Source of the DNA: Eopsaltria australis
Taxonomy: Eukaryota; Chordata; Aves; Passeriformes; Petroicidae
Assembly: GCA_034509425.1 (NCBI GenBank)
Contig: JAVTVJ010000450.1
Span: 1,364,001-1,428,000, forward strand
Length of the DNA stretch: 64,000 nucleotides
Direction: 5' to 3'
The stretch's first letter is position 1, and each line of letters opens with the position of its first letter. The notes under the pieces were generated by a model that saw nothing but the letters and a program-made list of their open reading frames with translations, was not told the origin of the DNA and made no database searches. Position numbers and translations under genes: made by a program. This document shows positions 26,060 to 41,000 of this stretch, piece after piece.

Positions 26060-29000
26060 CTGTAAACCAACAAAAGAAAGCATCATCCAGGGGGAATGAG
26101 TTTGTCAAAGACTACAATTTATTGGTGATTATGAGGCAAGCATTACAGCCCTAAAGTGTCACATCTCAGCTTCAAATTGACTGTATTGATTATAACACTG
26201 CATACTGCATTCCATTATTTACAGTGCCACAGGGTTTTATTTTAACCTCCTTAGCCTTGATTCAGGGCCTTTATCAAGATAAATTTATATTTTTAACCAG
26301 CTGAAAACACTCAAAACAATTAAAACTTATTTTATAAGTGTATATAAAATTATGTTGTTTATTATTATAGGGCACTTAATTCAAGTGTTTGGCAAGGTTA
26401 TGGCTCTCTGGCCAGCTATATGGAAAGGGAAAAACATATGGTTTTGACAGAATCAGCTCTTAAAGCAGAATGATCAAGTCACAGAAAGAAGTTCTAGTGA
26501 CCCTCTTGTGCAGGGTTATCACAATAGTTTTCATTTGAAAGCAAATAAAAAAATCAAGTGGATCATTGAAAGGTCATATTTATGTCTTCCTTTCCCTGAG
26601 TTTTACACTCAGAAAATGTGTTATAATATTTTTCCCCACACTGTTTGTAGGAGCCACTTTCTCATATGAAACACAGCTTGAAAATCCCCCCCTGTGCAAC
26701 TCTGCTAAAACAGATGTGAACAGGTTTTCACAGGAGGGAACTCCTGAAAAGAAGACAAAGGCCCTTAGTTTGGCAAAAGTAACCAATACTGGATGAGCAC
26801 TCACTTCCAGAGTTCCTCCTGGCTCCTACAGAGCCTCTCTGAAATGGTGCCTTTTGGACATCCCCTCCAAAGCCTGCCTCAAAAACTGGGAACCATTCAG
26901 CAAACTACACACAGAAGCTCAATGTCCTGCTGCCCCAGACAAGGACTGTTTGCATAAACACAAGCAGAGCTTTGGAATCTGGAAGCTAAATACCTTTTTT
27001 TTTTTCTTTTTTTCTCATCTTTAAATGTAGGTATCCCATACAAAAAAGAGGAGAAAAAAAGAGTTGTTTGGAGCATGCATGTAAGTGCATGCCCCAGGGG
27101 GAGGTGGAGGTTTGGTTTCCTCAATCATAACATGCCAATCACTTCTAAGAACAGAAGAATAGATGGGAAAGTGCTGGGAAAGCACAGAACTGGGATAAAG
27201 TTGTAGGAATGCTTCTGGACGTGCATGGCACTGAGTGGGAAGGATGAAAACTTTTAGGAATTTTGCTCTGCACTCACCTCATGGTACAAGGTGTGGGAGA
27301 GAATCCGGAGAGTGCTCGAGGAAGGAGAAACCTGGGCCCTCTGCTTGACGACCTCGGATGGAACACGAATGAGACAGGCAACCTGCAAAAGAACCAGAGG
27401 CTCAGGCAGCAATTGCTGGCTTCCTCTTCATACAGCAAACACTTCTCCCAAGAACAGAAACCTGACAGATGAGGAAATCAAGTTTGTAATTATAGGACTT
27501 AAAAGCTGCTCATGAGCAACTTACATATTTGTTCTGAGTGCCATGTACTTTCTGATCACAAAATGATACCAACAGGAGCATGGAAGCACCTTTGGAATTT
27601 TTGACTTCCAAAACAGAAGTAGATTTGAGTGGAGCAAATCACTGATAAAACCATAATTTGAATCCATCCTGTCTTTTGGCAGTCACAGGATTTTCTCCCC
27701 CAACTTTCACAGATTTAAAGTGGAGATTCAGGACTACATGAACAACAAACTTCTTTCTTTGGTAATTCCTTTGTGCCCTCTAGTGATCAACAGCAGGAGC
27801 CATTCTGGTCAGCTTTAGACACAACATATTCCAAGATCTACCTTAAAATACACACCACACTTCATTCAAGGTAAAGCACTGGATTGATCCTTTGCTACAG
27901 AATGAATTTACTGGGCTCTGCAGCTGGATGTAATAATGAGGCTGCTACCACAAAGCTCCAGCTTTGCTGAAAAACCAGGCTTGGATTTTAAATATTCACC
28001 TGCCACTTTGGCTTTAGGGGGTTAAGGTTGTGTGCACATCATTTCGCAGAATGAGGATCCTGAAATGTGGGAGTTATAAACCTCTCATCTCTCTAGAAAA
28101 TGCCTATTCATCAGCACTTAAAATATTAGGTAGAGTTTGTCTTCAGCTGGCTCCAGGGATACTTAAAGCAGTGATGGGACTGGTGGCAAAACCCTGCAGA
28201 CAGCACAGGCCTTTGCCAGATTTTTAGCCTGCCTTGAGACCCTCCTGTGCTGGGCTCAGGAACTCACTGTAGCTCCTAGACAGAAAGGTGATCACAGAGT
28301 ACTTCAAGAGCAGAGCAGCCCAGGTGAAAGCTGTCCATCTGCAGTGGCAAACCAAGCAGCTAACTGGGAAATCCACAGGTGCCAAAGAAAGTACAGGAAT
28401 TCACTGGAGATTGCACAGAGACAGTAACTTGAGTGGTCATTTGTGGGTAACACAGTACAAGGTTTAAGTTTCATTTTCACAAAGACACCAAGAAAAAGTC
28501 TGTTATCCTGTTACATTCCTACAAGTTTACCGGACAACAATACCCAAAAGTCATTACAAACAGATCTAACTCCATGTGCTCTTCAATTCTCAGGGTCAAA
28601 AATAACAAATGACCCCAATCTGTCAAGAAAATAAGAACTGTCAAGTTTTTTGATAGTTCAGCATAAATATTTATAGAACTTCATGCTTCATAACACTCCA
28701 TGTCCTTATATTAGCTTTTTATTCCTTAAAAATATGGAGGCAGGAGGAAAGCTTTAAAAAGGCTGGGATGAAAACAATCTAGTCAATCAAGACCAGACAA
28801 AGAACGCAGCATGGCTTCCTGACATCTGGGGTGCTGCAGTTTTGGCAGGAGAAGGGTGGCTACAAAGTAATGTCTCCATTTCCCCCGGACTACTTGGGGT
28901 GCATTTCATTTCAAATTAACTTTGATGTTTCTTCCATTTGAATTTGCGCTTACAAGGGACTCTGTGGCTGCACAAGAACAAAAACAATGATTACATTGTG

Positions 29001-32000
29001 CTGTTCTGAAAGGAAATAAAGGCTCATGTCACCCGGGCAGTGCTGTCAGATTGGCTCCATAGGGCACTTGTGGTATTCAAAAAGCCACGAGCTGCAGCTG
29101 CCAACATCAGACTGCACGGTGACATTTTCACTGTGCACCTGAACTTACAGAGTGTTACCTTGTTTGTTCCTACACATGCACCTTCCCATCAGCAACAGCC
29201 CCAGCAGCCTTTTGATGTGGAGAACAGGTTTCTAAAGGGAAGTATGCAAGATTAAGTTCACATGTCTTATTAAAAAAGTAACAGCCTGGACGGGCGGGCG
29301 TAAAAAAATCTCAGCTCTATCAGGCTCAGATCTCAATCACTGCAGCGCCTTCCAGGTAAAGAACAAAAAGGTAAAAGAACACAGTGCACACCTCCAGGCT
29401 TTGCTTTCTTGGACAAGGATGTTCAAGCAGCAGCAATATGATAACACTGCACCAACAGAGTCCACATTTCAATTTTCAGACATGAAAAATGGCATAAGAA
29501 GGGTGAAGGATGCAGCTGTTCCACAGTACCTGCCCATGTTCAAGCTTTTACCTGCATCCACCCTGGGATTCAAAGACATGGAACACAGACAATAACGTGG
29601 CCTCACATGGGAAGGCCCATCCAGCTCCCTAAATCACCAAGGTCCCAGGAAGAAACTGCTTTTTAATCTCTTGGCTGTTCACACAGATATAGCCCATTGT
29701 TTGACACAGAAGAGCACAATACAGCCCACCAAACTCAGACCATTCCTACTAGATTTGGGGATGACCTTGTGACAAATGAGCTCTGTGCTGGACATCTGCA
29801 GAGCCAGCCATGGACAGGGTCCAGCACTGGGCCCTTGGCCACCTCAGCTGACATTAGGGCATCAGACAACAGCACCCCACTGACAGGGGCCACGCTCATT
29901 TTCCCTAGCAAGCTCTGGAGCCAGGAGTTATTCCCATCTTTTGATGGGAGCAAGAAGACAGAATCAGGATCCTGGGAAAGTTCAGGTGCTGCCCTACAAG
30001 CTCCTTCCTTATTTACCAGGTCAGGAAACACAGTGCCAATGCACATGTACACATACCATAAGAGCAGGAATACAATAATACCAGGCTCCAGAATTTTTAA
30101 ATTTAAGCTTTAGGAAAACCTGATTTTACAGCTACAAGCAAAGCTATTAATAGTTTACAGAGCAGGCATGCAGAAATGACAATATTAGCACCTATTATCT
30201 TTCCAGCTTTTTAATGCTATGACCTCTTCTGAGCAAGAGGGTACTGAATTTCAAAATCCTTGTCTCAAATCATTACTGGGTCAAAGGGTGACTCCAGCAT
30301 TTAGACAAAAACCTACGAGCATTTTTAATTTACTGACTTGCATTAGCCAGTCAGGAACAAAAGCTAAAAACAGGTCTGTTTCATTAGCATTTATCCATGT
30401 ATTGCTAAGGCAGTGTATGTTCTAATTAAATTAAGGTAATTCCTTTCCTCTGTCAGTTCAGGGAAAAGCATTCTGACTTTGGGTTCTCCTTGCGTGAATC
30501 AACGCTGCCATCTCCTGGCCGGATTCGTTTTGGAACCAGGCTGTCCTGGCTGTCCTGAGCCATGGTGAAGAAGGACCAGTGCAAATAAAGTCTCAAAAGT
30601 GCCATGAAACTTTATATATACACCAATTTAAACAGTTTGTTTCAGTATAAATGTGGCCGTAATAAACAGAAAATCAGATCTGCTGTAAATAGCACCAGGA
30701 ACCCACCCAAAGCCTTTTCTATGGGCTCACCTGAGTTTATTGGAAACACCTGATCTTAAAACTGTAACTTCTGCATAGGGGTCAATCCCACCTGAAGCTG
30801 GAGCAGCTGTTCAGAATCAGGCACATTCATCTAATTCAGCACAGGGGTAGCCAGCACTGTTCTTCATACAATAACACAAGATACATAATAAAAAAAGGAC
30901 AAAGGGGGCACAGTCCCGCTTACACAGAGGCTCAGTGCAGACAGAGACAATGCCAACATCTTTAGGAAAGAACACAACACCTCCTGGTTTTCACTGCTAA
31001 ATATTAACATACCTTATTTGGATTTAACAGCCTTTTGCTTTCACCCTCTGTGGAAGGACCTCCCTTCCACAGGAAGGAGCACCCTCTGTGCTCCATGCAA
31101 AGCATTTTCTCCCTGGCTGCATTAGTAGGGTTTGGTACAGAATCAAAGATAACATATACATTTGTTTTTAGGCACCTCCACTACAGTTTGACCACTAACC
31201 TTGTGATCTGTGTATCCAGGATCATTTGGAACAGGACAGAGCAGGTGTCATAACTGCTGTTAAGGGCTTGGGCTGGCCATTTAAGCTGGGCTGGTGCACA
31301 GGTTTCCTCAGAACCAGGGACACAGCTGGCACATCACAGTTTCAGCTTTGCAGCTCTGAGGAGAGCAGCTTGAGAAAGCATTTCTCTCCTGCAGCACCTT
31401 GCACAGCTTATGATCTGACTCACACACTCCTAAATCTCCCACAGCCATAAGCTCTGAGCACTTGTTATCTTTAATAAGAGACAGATATTACCCCTGCTGA
31501 AGGAAGAGCCCAATTTCTGGCACCTGATGAGCTCCTGGTTAATGAGCTGAACTATTCTCTGCACTCACCTGGGCGTGGGTGAGCATCAAGACCAAATATT
31601 TTTCCACTTATTAATTAGCCAGCCATTCTGCTCCATGGCAGAAGGGCAGTCTGAGGGCACAGGACTGTTATGGAATTTGTGAGGAGCTGGTGATTTAGGA
31701 ACCTGCATTTAGTGACTCTGAGCAAATCTCTGGCTTGCATAGCTAAGCCTACTTGAAAATTTAGCACAGAAACACGGAGTAAGCTCCAGAAAACTTTTCT
31801 TTTGTTGCAGCTTTAAACCCTTTAGAACCCTTTCTAAAGGATTTCAACATTTAAACTTCTCAAGCAGGAAGTTAGTTTTAAGGACTTTGTCTGAGTAGGC
31901 TGGGAAGCTTTAGTTGATGTTCACCATACAAATATAATTCAATACTTAAAACAAAACTAAAGGAACATGCCTGCGGACTGTTTCTTTTAAATGCGATTTG

Positions 32001-35000
32001 CATAAATTTATTCTTAATCAAATTAGAATATCATTTATGAAAATATAAAACTTTGTATCCAGAGAGCAGAGACTTTAGGCTAAACCTCACAATACCTGTG
32101 CAAGATAATCACTAACCCATTAGGGAGGCAAAGCTGCTGCACAAAAATGACAACAACAAAGATGCTATGATTTATCAAAGGACATATGTTCAGGCTGCAG
32201 TCAATCTGCTAACAAAATCCTAATCTCTCACCCCATTTCTGAAGGTCAGAAGGATTGCCTGCTGCAACAGAATGTAAAATAAGCAAGAAAAATAGAACAA
32301 CTCTAAAACCCCGTTCAAAGAGAAGCAGCAGTAAATTGGGGGTTTTTCAGTGTATCCTGCATTAGCCCTGACCATACTGCTGCTGACAAAAGCTGCCTTG
32401 GAGCCCAAGTTTGCTTTGTTGCTGGTTTTCTGTTTGGTTCGGGGTTTTTTAATATTAAAAAAATTGCTGCTTCCCAAAATAGGTTAATATGTCATAATCT
32501 GAACGCCTCAGTCCTTCTAAGTAGGAAGTTGCTATTTTTAATCTGAAACATGAAAAATGTCCTTTTCCCTTTCTCAGATAACTGAATTATTAAAATAATA
32601 GGCGAGTTTAAAATTGAAAGATCTTCAATTGCACTGATTTCCTTTGGATCTGGAGAATAAAGGGGAAATTTCCCTCATGGTTCAAGTCAAAGGCTCTCAA
32701 GAAAACTTGAATTCAGCACTGCAGCTTTCCATGCCTCTCCAAACCCTGTCAATTTATGCTTGGTTCTTCAGATCTCCCTGGGATGCCCCTCTTCAACAGA
32801 AGGGAAAAATGAATGCACTATTATGAGATTAGCAAAGTATTTCATCCTCCAAATAACTGCTTCTAACTGTGGTCACAGCTCTTGAGTTGAAAATATTAGC
32901 TAGTAGGGAACAAGAGCTGTGAGCTGCAGGTGGAAGATGAACTGCCCCACGCTTCCCACCACCAAAAGAGGAACATGAAATACCCACTTGTCTTTTGGTT
33001 TCATATATTCCTTGGACAGAGCACCTGAACTGCTGCAATCACAGACCCAAAACGTCCCAAACACCAATAAACCTTCATCTAAATAACTGCTGCCCTTTTG
33101 ACCAAGACAGAACAAAAACACAGGTTTCTCTGGTCAGTAATTCACTGTGGGTCACACCTGCAGTTGTGAACGAGTCCTTGCATATGTGCTTGTCAGCAGG
33201 CTGTGCTACCTGCTCGAGCACAGAGAATACAGAATGGAAGTGTTAACTCCTGTTTTAATGAGGGAATTGTCTCCAGGGATGACAGAAACTGCCCAGTACA
33301 TGTCCTGTCCACTATCAGTCTTTAAATCAGCCCCAGGGCCAGTGTTCACCTTCAGCACAAAGCCTCAGATAATGCTAAATCTTATTTTCCCCCACGCACA
33401 CTCCCATGCACAGCACAGAAGTGCCCTTCCAGCACAGTGAAATTCTGTGTAAAGCTGCTGGGGTCATGAACAGGTGACTCCACTCCTCATTTAAACCCCA
33501 TGGAGAGAACAAGTTTTGATTAAGGGGCTCTGGATGGGAAAGTTTAGGCAATGCCAAGCTCTTTGTCCCATCTTTTCCTCTGACTGACACAACAAGGCCT
33601 TCATTAATTTAACTGCAGTTCCCCTGTGTGCTGGTAGGAAACATTTCTTCAAAGAACAATCTCACCCAGCAAGATCCCTCAGATCTCAGCACCTCCCAGA
33701 GCTTAAAAACATATTATTTCAGAGACGAGACCATTCACAGGGACCAAATGTCACAAGCATTTGGAAAACTGGAGTTTCTGCACAAACATTTTCAACTTCC
33801 TCCATATTCCCACCTTAAATGACTTGATCTGCAGAGTTGTTTTGCAGATTTTTTCATCCTGTCATTTTCAAATCTAAGTCAGCTGTTTTATTGCTTTCCA
33901 AAGCTCCCTCCATCCTGCTTCAGAGCATCATCTGCACCACCATGCACTTGTGCCTTCACAATGGCCATCTTGGCTGATCCTCTTCAGCCCAAATCCCCAG
34001 CTGGCTCCTCATCCATCATTTCACAGCCCTCTCAGGGCTACTGGGCTTCTGGCCCTCTCAGATTTCCTTCCCCACACATGGCTCTTCAACTGCCCAGATA
34101 CATTCCCAACAAATCCTGCTGGGGGTTCCCTGCCTACCTTTCCTTTAGCCCTGTCAGATACACCTCAGAAAACTTTTGTGGGAATTTGTGCCAAGCTCTG
34201 TTCACAGCAAGGAGAAACTCTTACTCCAGTTACATCAGCTAAAAGGCAGGGAACAGGGGAAGTTTGTGAAGCTGACGAGGCTGACACTAAACACTTCTTT
34301 GCAGAAGTACTTCTCACTGCAGATGTTTTGAAAGTCTGTGTGCTTTGCATAAATCAGTTGGTTTTTTAATGTTTAATCAATGTAGAGTTCTGTTTCCTTT
34401 TTAAAACTAGACCTAAAACTTAGCAAAAGTAGCCTGATGTTACACATCTCTTGTACTCCAGCAGCGTCCCACAGATTTTGAAACTCTTCAGTACAATCAC
34501 AAGCAGTTGGTTTAAAATCAAGCAGCAAAATCAGGCCGCTGAGTAGATTGAAAAAATCTTCCTTAACCTAGTTGATGCTTGAATCATAAATTACTACTAC
34601 ATTTAAAGACAGAAATCCTTAAAACCTAAGAAAAGTAGACCCTTAATTCAATGTACAGAACCATCTGCATGATCCAATCTATTCCAGCAACACTTTTACC
34701 ATGAGAGTCTGTTAAACTTATTTTTAAAGGCTTAAGAAACTCCTTAAATCCACCAGCCAAACTGTTCTTTCAGCAAAAGTACCATGGTGCATCCCATCCA
34801 GCATAAAACTGTTTCCAAGGAGCCAAGTGGGGTCAGGCTGTGTTACAGGAGGACAGACCTTAATGAGATTCCAGGCAAGAGAACACAGGCAATATTTTCT
34901 GAAAACACATTAAGCCTCCTGTTGAAAGAAGACTAGTATTTTACAATTTGCTCACTCTCTTGGGGTTACATTGGCCCAGAACACGGAAATTTCAACTACA

Positions 35001-38000
35001 TTGTATTTTATTAAGTGTTTTCCTTTAATTGATCCCTTACTCTTTCCTTCAGCCTTTTCACTTAAAGAATTATGGGCTTGTCCACATATGGAGCTATTCA
35101 GAGTTATTCCTGACATCAGTTTAAGGTAAGTTTATTCCAAAGTGTCTCAAACATTTCCAAAGCTGCCTGGTACAGTAAGTTAGGAAATCCATCAGGAAAT
35201 ACTTTATTTATTTCTCGCTTATAACTTTTTAATCCAAAGTTGCTTTCTTCTGTAGACACTCTGAGCTACAAATATTTCTAAATCAAGTGATTATCAGCTC
35301 TGTGATTGAAAGACATGACAACCACCAAGCTTTACTGCAAAGCAGCATGTTCTCTAAGCCCTGAACCCAGCAGGTTACACAGAGCAGGGAGGAGAGAGCA
35401 GTTGATGAAGAACTGCACTATGTGCAGCTAGCACTGAGCATGCAAGAGAAAATCAGCCTGGGTGGCTGGCTAGGTATTTGACAGTTCTTAATTTGCTGTT
35501 TCAGCCTCTAATTGTATGATGAATTTGTTGGCAGCATTTGTGGATTCATGCCCCCATTCATCTTTATTTACAACCAATTCCCAGCTGCTGCTCTGAGTTT
35601 CCATCCGCTCTCTGTTCTTTCTCCATCACCTCTCAAAGGCAGCAGTCTCACCTTCCCAACCATCTCCTAACCACTGCTTCTGCATAAGGATTTGGCAAAA
35701 ATCCTACAGCATCTGTATTGCAGACCTGACCTCACATAGATTAATTTATGAATATTTCAAACCCCAGCACGATTAATTCAAAAGACCACCTACGTTGCTG
35801 CACTCCCCACCACTGCTCATCTTGCCAGGGTTGGAGTATTCCCTTTCTCAAAGCCTGTGTGCAGCCAGATTTGCACAGCACAAAAGGCACAGTCACAGCT
35901 AAAATGACAGGTACTGATCATTGGAAATAGAAAAAAAAAAAGTTTCAGTACTGTGGAAAAGGTGCCATCATACTTTGACTGCTGTCATTTGCACACTACT
36001 TTGAATAGTATGATCTGCCAGCACATCCTACAGTGGTTGAGAGGAGACAGGATGCAAAGCACAACAGTTTTGGCTATTTATTAGTTCAGTTTTTAGAAAA
36101 GGGATACTTAAAATATTCAAAGCCATTAGCCCAAAGTCTAGACACAAGTACTTTATCTCTTCTTTGGTGAATTAAATCCAGCTCTCCCTAGAGTGTCCAA
36201 CTTTCCTGCTGAACTGGAAAGTCTCATCTTCCATGCAAGGTTTGGAGTTTGAAATACCTCAAATCTTAACTTGGTGTCTGATGTGAGTGGCTGTCTCGTC
36301 TCTGTTAGATTGGGCTCCTGCAAGCTGATCTTCCAGAGCTTACCATGCTGCAAAGCCCTGGCCAATTATCCTGCTGGAGGTTTTCATTCCATTACTCTGT
36401 GGATTTGTCTGACTCATGCTTCTGCCTTTTCCTCACAACAGGCATTAATAACAACCTCCTCTGACCTAGCCAGTTACTCTTATGGAATTCACACCAATAC
36501 ACTTTTTGGAAATTCCTGCTCTTCTATTAAACTAAATTTAACTGTTTCAAACAATGCTGCCAGGGCAGAGGGAAAGAAGAGGCTGATTTGTGGACAGAGA
36601 CAGACAACAGTGTTGTCCATCATGTCTAGAATGCCTCTTTTTATGCAGGAAAAAAAAAAAACCCACAAGCATAAAATCAAGTAAAACATACACTTTCCTC
36701 TTTTGAATTAAAAGCACACTTAAAATGTCATTCTACAGAATCGTGATTTGTAAAACTGTAAACTTGCTTGCATTTGAGCTTGCTTCTTCTAAGAAACAAG
36801 TTCATACCAGCAGAGAAAGGTAAATGAATTCCCCAGAAAGATAATTCCTGCATTAAGAAGCTTTCCTATTTGACACATCCCAACAGCAGATAAAAAAATT
36901 CCAAAGTTATTAATATGAAGGGTCAGATGATAATCACAGATGAACCACATACTTTGCTCTTATCACAGAAGTACCTCAAGTGGGAACACACTGGAATACA
37001 CAAGTGAGCTTGGAATTTCACCTTGAAATACCTGTCCTCACCTTGCCCTGTGGAGTCACATGATCCCCTCTCCCCACTGAAGTGACAAATTTTTGAACCT
37101 TTCCAATCTCCAGACTTCTAATCCTAAAGTAGTCTAGAAACTTGCACAAGGACAAAAGCAGCTCAATGACTTCAGCTGGTAAATGTCCAGAGCATGGTCA
37201 TTATCACCAGCTGCCAAAAGAACAGGACAGCTCCCTCCATCCTGGTCCTCTCCCCCACACTTCCTCTCTGAAAGTCAAGGTACTTTGTTGTCTTGCAAAG
37301 AAGGGAAAAAAACCAAAAAACAATGTCATCAAAAATAGCCAATCAAGAACAAAAGGTCAGAAAGATAAGAGTGAACCCACTATTTACAGTCAACAACCCA
37401 AAACTTCCACTAATATCGTGCAAAGCTCAGATGGTAACCATAACAATATCTAAATATTAGATGGGAAAGGGCTGCTGTCAGCTCCCTTCTCTGGAATGTG
37501 AGCCAAACGACTTTATTCTCACCTCCATGGAAAAGCCAGTGGGATGTAAAATTATCTGTGCTGAATCCAACCCCTTCAGCACTCCTGAGGGAAACCTCAG
37601 CAGTCAAACTGGGACAATCTTCAACTTGTCCCATAAAACCACATTTATGGGCTTTATTTATTTATTTGCAGAAGCTTGTGGGAGAGGCTCAGAGGGGGAC
37701 TTCTATATAGCGAAGTTTCATGTAATTAATACACACACTCATATTAAACTGACATGAATAAATTTGGACAAATCAATCTGGAGCTTTACAGTTAACTCTG
37801 GGCCTGCAAGACACACCTGGTTACTACTGAAAATGGGCACGAGGAGGTTAAAAATGCTGCTCCTTCTCAGAGGTACTTACACTGCCTTAGAATATGAGAA
37901 GTAAAATTTCAGAACATCTGGTTTTCCTTTCCACTCCCTATGATATCATGTTTTCCAAGCACATTTGGCAGCTCACTGTAAAGATACAGGCAGACTAAAC

Positions 38001-41000
38001 ATACAGGGCAAAGCAGAGTCAAGATGAAAAATTCCCAAGTCCTGGATGCACTGAGTGTTTTCTGTCTCCAGATTTCAGTTACACAAGTGGTATAATAAGG
38101 GTTTTTCCCCCATTGGCAACTCATGTATTCCTCAAACTTCTCCTTCCTTGATGAGATGATACACCATGTCTCTGCCCTCTAGAGTTCTGGATGTGCCTTT
38201 GTAAGCAGTTTTTCATGTATTATGGGATATTCTGAGTCCCTCTACAGCGAGATTCAGTCATAGGAAAAAATAATTATGCTTAACAGGGTCAGATTTTGTA
38301 TGTACTTTTCTTTATCTCACTCTGGGAGATGAGATTAGCTTTCTATATTCCTCCAGCCTAAAAGGAAAAAAAAAAAAAACAAGACACTGCTACAACCCCT
38401 GCCTTTTTATTGCTTGGCTTTGTGTCTCCCAGCCTGGAACTGGAAAAATGGACCAAACCAATTCCAGGGGACTGTTTCTCCCATGAATTTCCACAGACTG
38501 TAAACAATACAGGAGAGTGGCTGTTACAAAAACTAAAAGTTCCCAATTGACTGATTTCTTACATATATTTTATCATACCTTGAAGCAACTTTTGTATCTC
38601 TTCCTCTTTACCTATTTTATTATTTTTAGCAGGTCACATTCAAAACACAGATTAGTCAGCACAAACACACGTTTAAGTTTTGCACATACTCATATTTTAT
38701 TGATTCACAAGAAGGAATCTGACTAATTTATACTCACCAGTGAAGGAACAGCAAACCTAAAAATCCACCAACACTTTCTTGCTCTAAATCCTAATTTCTC
38801 TGTTTTGTAAAAAACTAGTGTGGAAATGCAAAGACATGCCTTAAAAATCCTAACATGACAGTCTTTGGCTTAATGCTTCACATTTAAAAGTAATTTATAT
38901 CATGAAGTATAAAATGGAAGAAAAGTATATATTATCAAAAAAACTACTGACAAAATAATAGTCCCAGTGGTTATGCCCTGATTAAAACTTAATGACTAAT
39001 CAATAAAATTGTAATTATAACTTTCACCCTGTTGCAATTTGGACTAGTTTATATATTTCTATTGATCAACTCAGACTTTATAAAAAACATACCTGAGAAG
39101 GTCTTGCTTTGTGCTATTTTATCACAGATTTGTTGTAGCAAATCTCTAAATATGTATCTCAGTTATTTTAGAGCTTAGTTCTCCCCTCATACCCATCACT
39201 CCAAGAGAAGAAGAAAAGCAAGCAAAAAACAGGAAAATGAGGTGGAAAATGGCTGTTACAACGTTGTAGTTCCCACAATATAGTCATTTCAGTGGTTACC
39301 ATTATACATTTCTCTGGCCTTAGAGCAGCCAGAGCCAAGCACGTGAGACAGCCCTGAGCAACTCACTGAACTGTGCTGCACCATCTCTGCCAGCCCCAAA
39401 AGGAAAGCAGCAAGTGCCTGAGATGTAAAGGTTACAGACCAGCATGAGGAACAAACGGAAACAGGTTCTGTTGCAAAGAGTTATCTGTAGCAAACTGGGC
39501 TTTGGCTACTTCTGATTAAATGACTCTGTTGTAATTTCCTCACAGGCACAGGGAGTGTACCATAAATAATCTATTCCACAAAGAAGAGACTGTTTCTTCT
39601 GGTGGATCTTACTGGAAAGCACTGGCCCCTCTTCATGAGCCCCATTGTCATTTTGCTTGATACTGCAATAGCACTTGAGAAGCTCAAGCACCTCCTGGAT
39701 CTGCTGCTCCATGACACATCAGGCAAACAAGGAGTTTTAGGGCTGTGCACTGCCATGGTGGTGAACAATCTCTTGCTGATTTCTAACAGCCTTTAGAGAA
39801 TCTTCTTGGAAATAAATTCTGTGCATTGCCTCAAGTTAGAAGTTATAACCTGATGGTACAGGCTCTAACCAAGCTCCAAAAGAATCCACCTGAGGCAGCA
39901 ACACAGACAAATCCCACCCAGCCCGACATCTATCACCTTTTATCTACCACTACCAGAGTGGTGATAGGTGCTGCACTCACCTACCTTCATGTGCTTGGTA
40001 TGTTAAATTAAGTTTCCTGGTTAAATCTCATTCAATCTAATCAGTAACATTTCCAGAGAAGAGTAAAAATTACTTGGGTGTCAAAGCTGATCCCACAGAG
40101 AGCAGGGAGAGCTGAGCTGCTTCCCATGGGAAGTAGCTAGGCTGTGCTGCTATAGAAATGAGGCATCTGATGTTCAGCTGAAATAAATGTCATCTCCACA
40201 CTCCTGGTAGTCTGGAACCAACATACACCTAAGCTAAGCTCCCATGGGAAAGAAAAGAAAAAAAGTCAGTTAACAAAAGCAGAATACAGAACCACAGACA
40301 CAACAGATTTTTCTGCCCCATGCCATCATCCAAGTTTAAGTTACAAAAGAGCCAGAAGAGCCTGTTTGTTTCCATCCAGCCCATCTCCTTACCTCAAACC
40401 TGAAGAGACAATTTGCACCCCATTTAATCAGAGCAGTGCCAGGACACACAGTGTCAAAAACAGGAGAGCAGAGGTGGCCAGCACTGGCAGGAGCAGCATG
40501 GGGTGTTCAGAGCTCAACACCCAGCCCCAAGGCACAGTGACAAACCAGGCTGTTGTAGGAACTGTCACAAGATATGATACCAAACCCCAGTTTCCACAAT
40601 TGAATGGTTTCCTCTCCTCCCATGGACACACAATAGATGAATTTCCTTCTTACCACTTCCCCAAGGGAGGCAGCCACCATGTGTGTTGCAGGGGACAAGT
40701 AAGATGTAGATCCATGGGGCAGCAGGGACTTCACATTCTCATAGGTGATAAAAAAAGCAGCAGCTGAAATTCAAGAATACATTCAATCACAGAGATGTAG
40801 TTAAAACCAGGATATTTTTACACCAAAACAGTACAACAGTATCAACAGAATCTGTGGGATAATTCCTTCAGAAGTTTATGCTCGTGGCTACCCCTGGCAA
40901 ACCTCCCAATAATATCAAAGGTGTCAAGACTCCAGGCCACATTTAGTAGTGAGCTACAGAAAGATGTGTTAATTCGTCATGAATGCCCAGCACATTTTGA

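Larger units (their letters stand above)
27383..40653 (-). other. SLC25A26 intron 3
   Basis: This 13.3-kb intron has donor GTAAGAAG and acceptor TTCTTTTGCAG. Two CTCF-like motifs lie near its left end (27773 and 30505). An octamer ATTTGCAT sits in AT-rich sequence at 31996-32003, and there are a few short A tracts. No CR1 tail, RNA gene or further exon was recognised, and the open frames here are short, unrelated to known proteins and lack supporting splice context. Confidence 0.88.
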
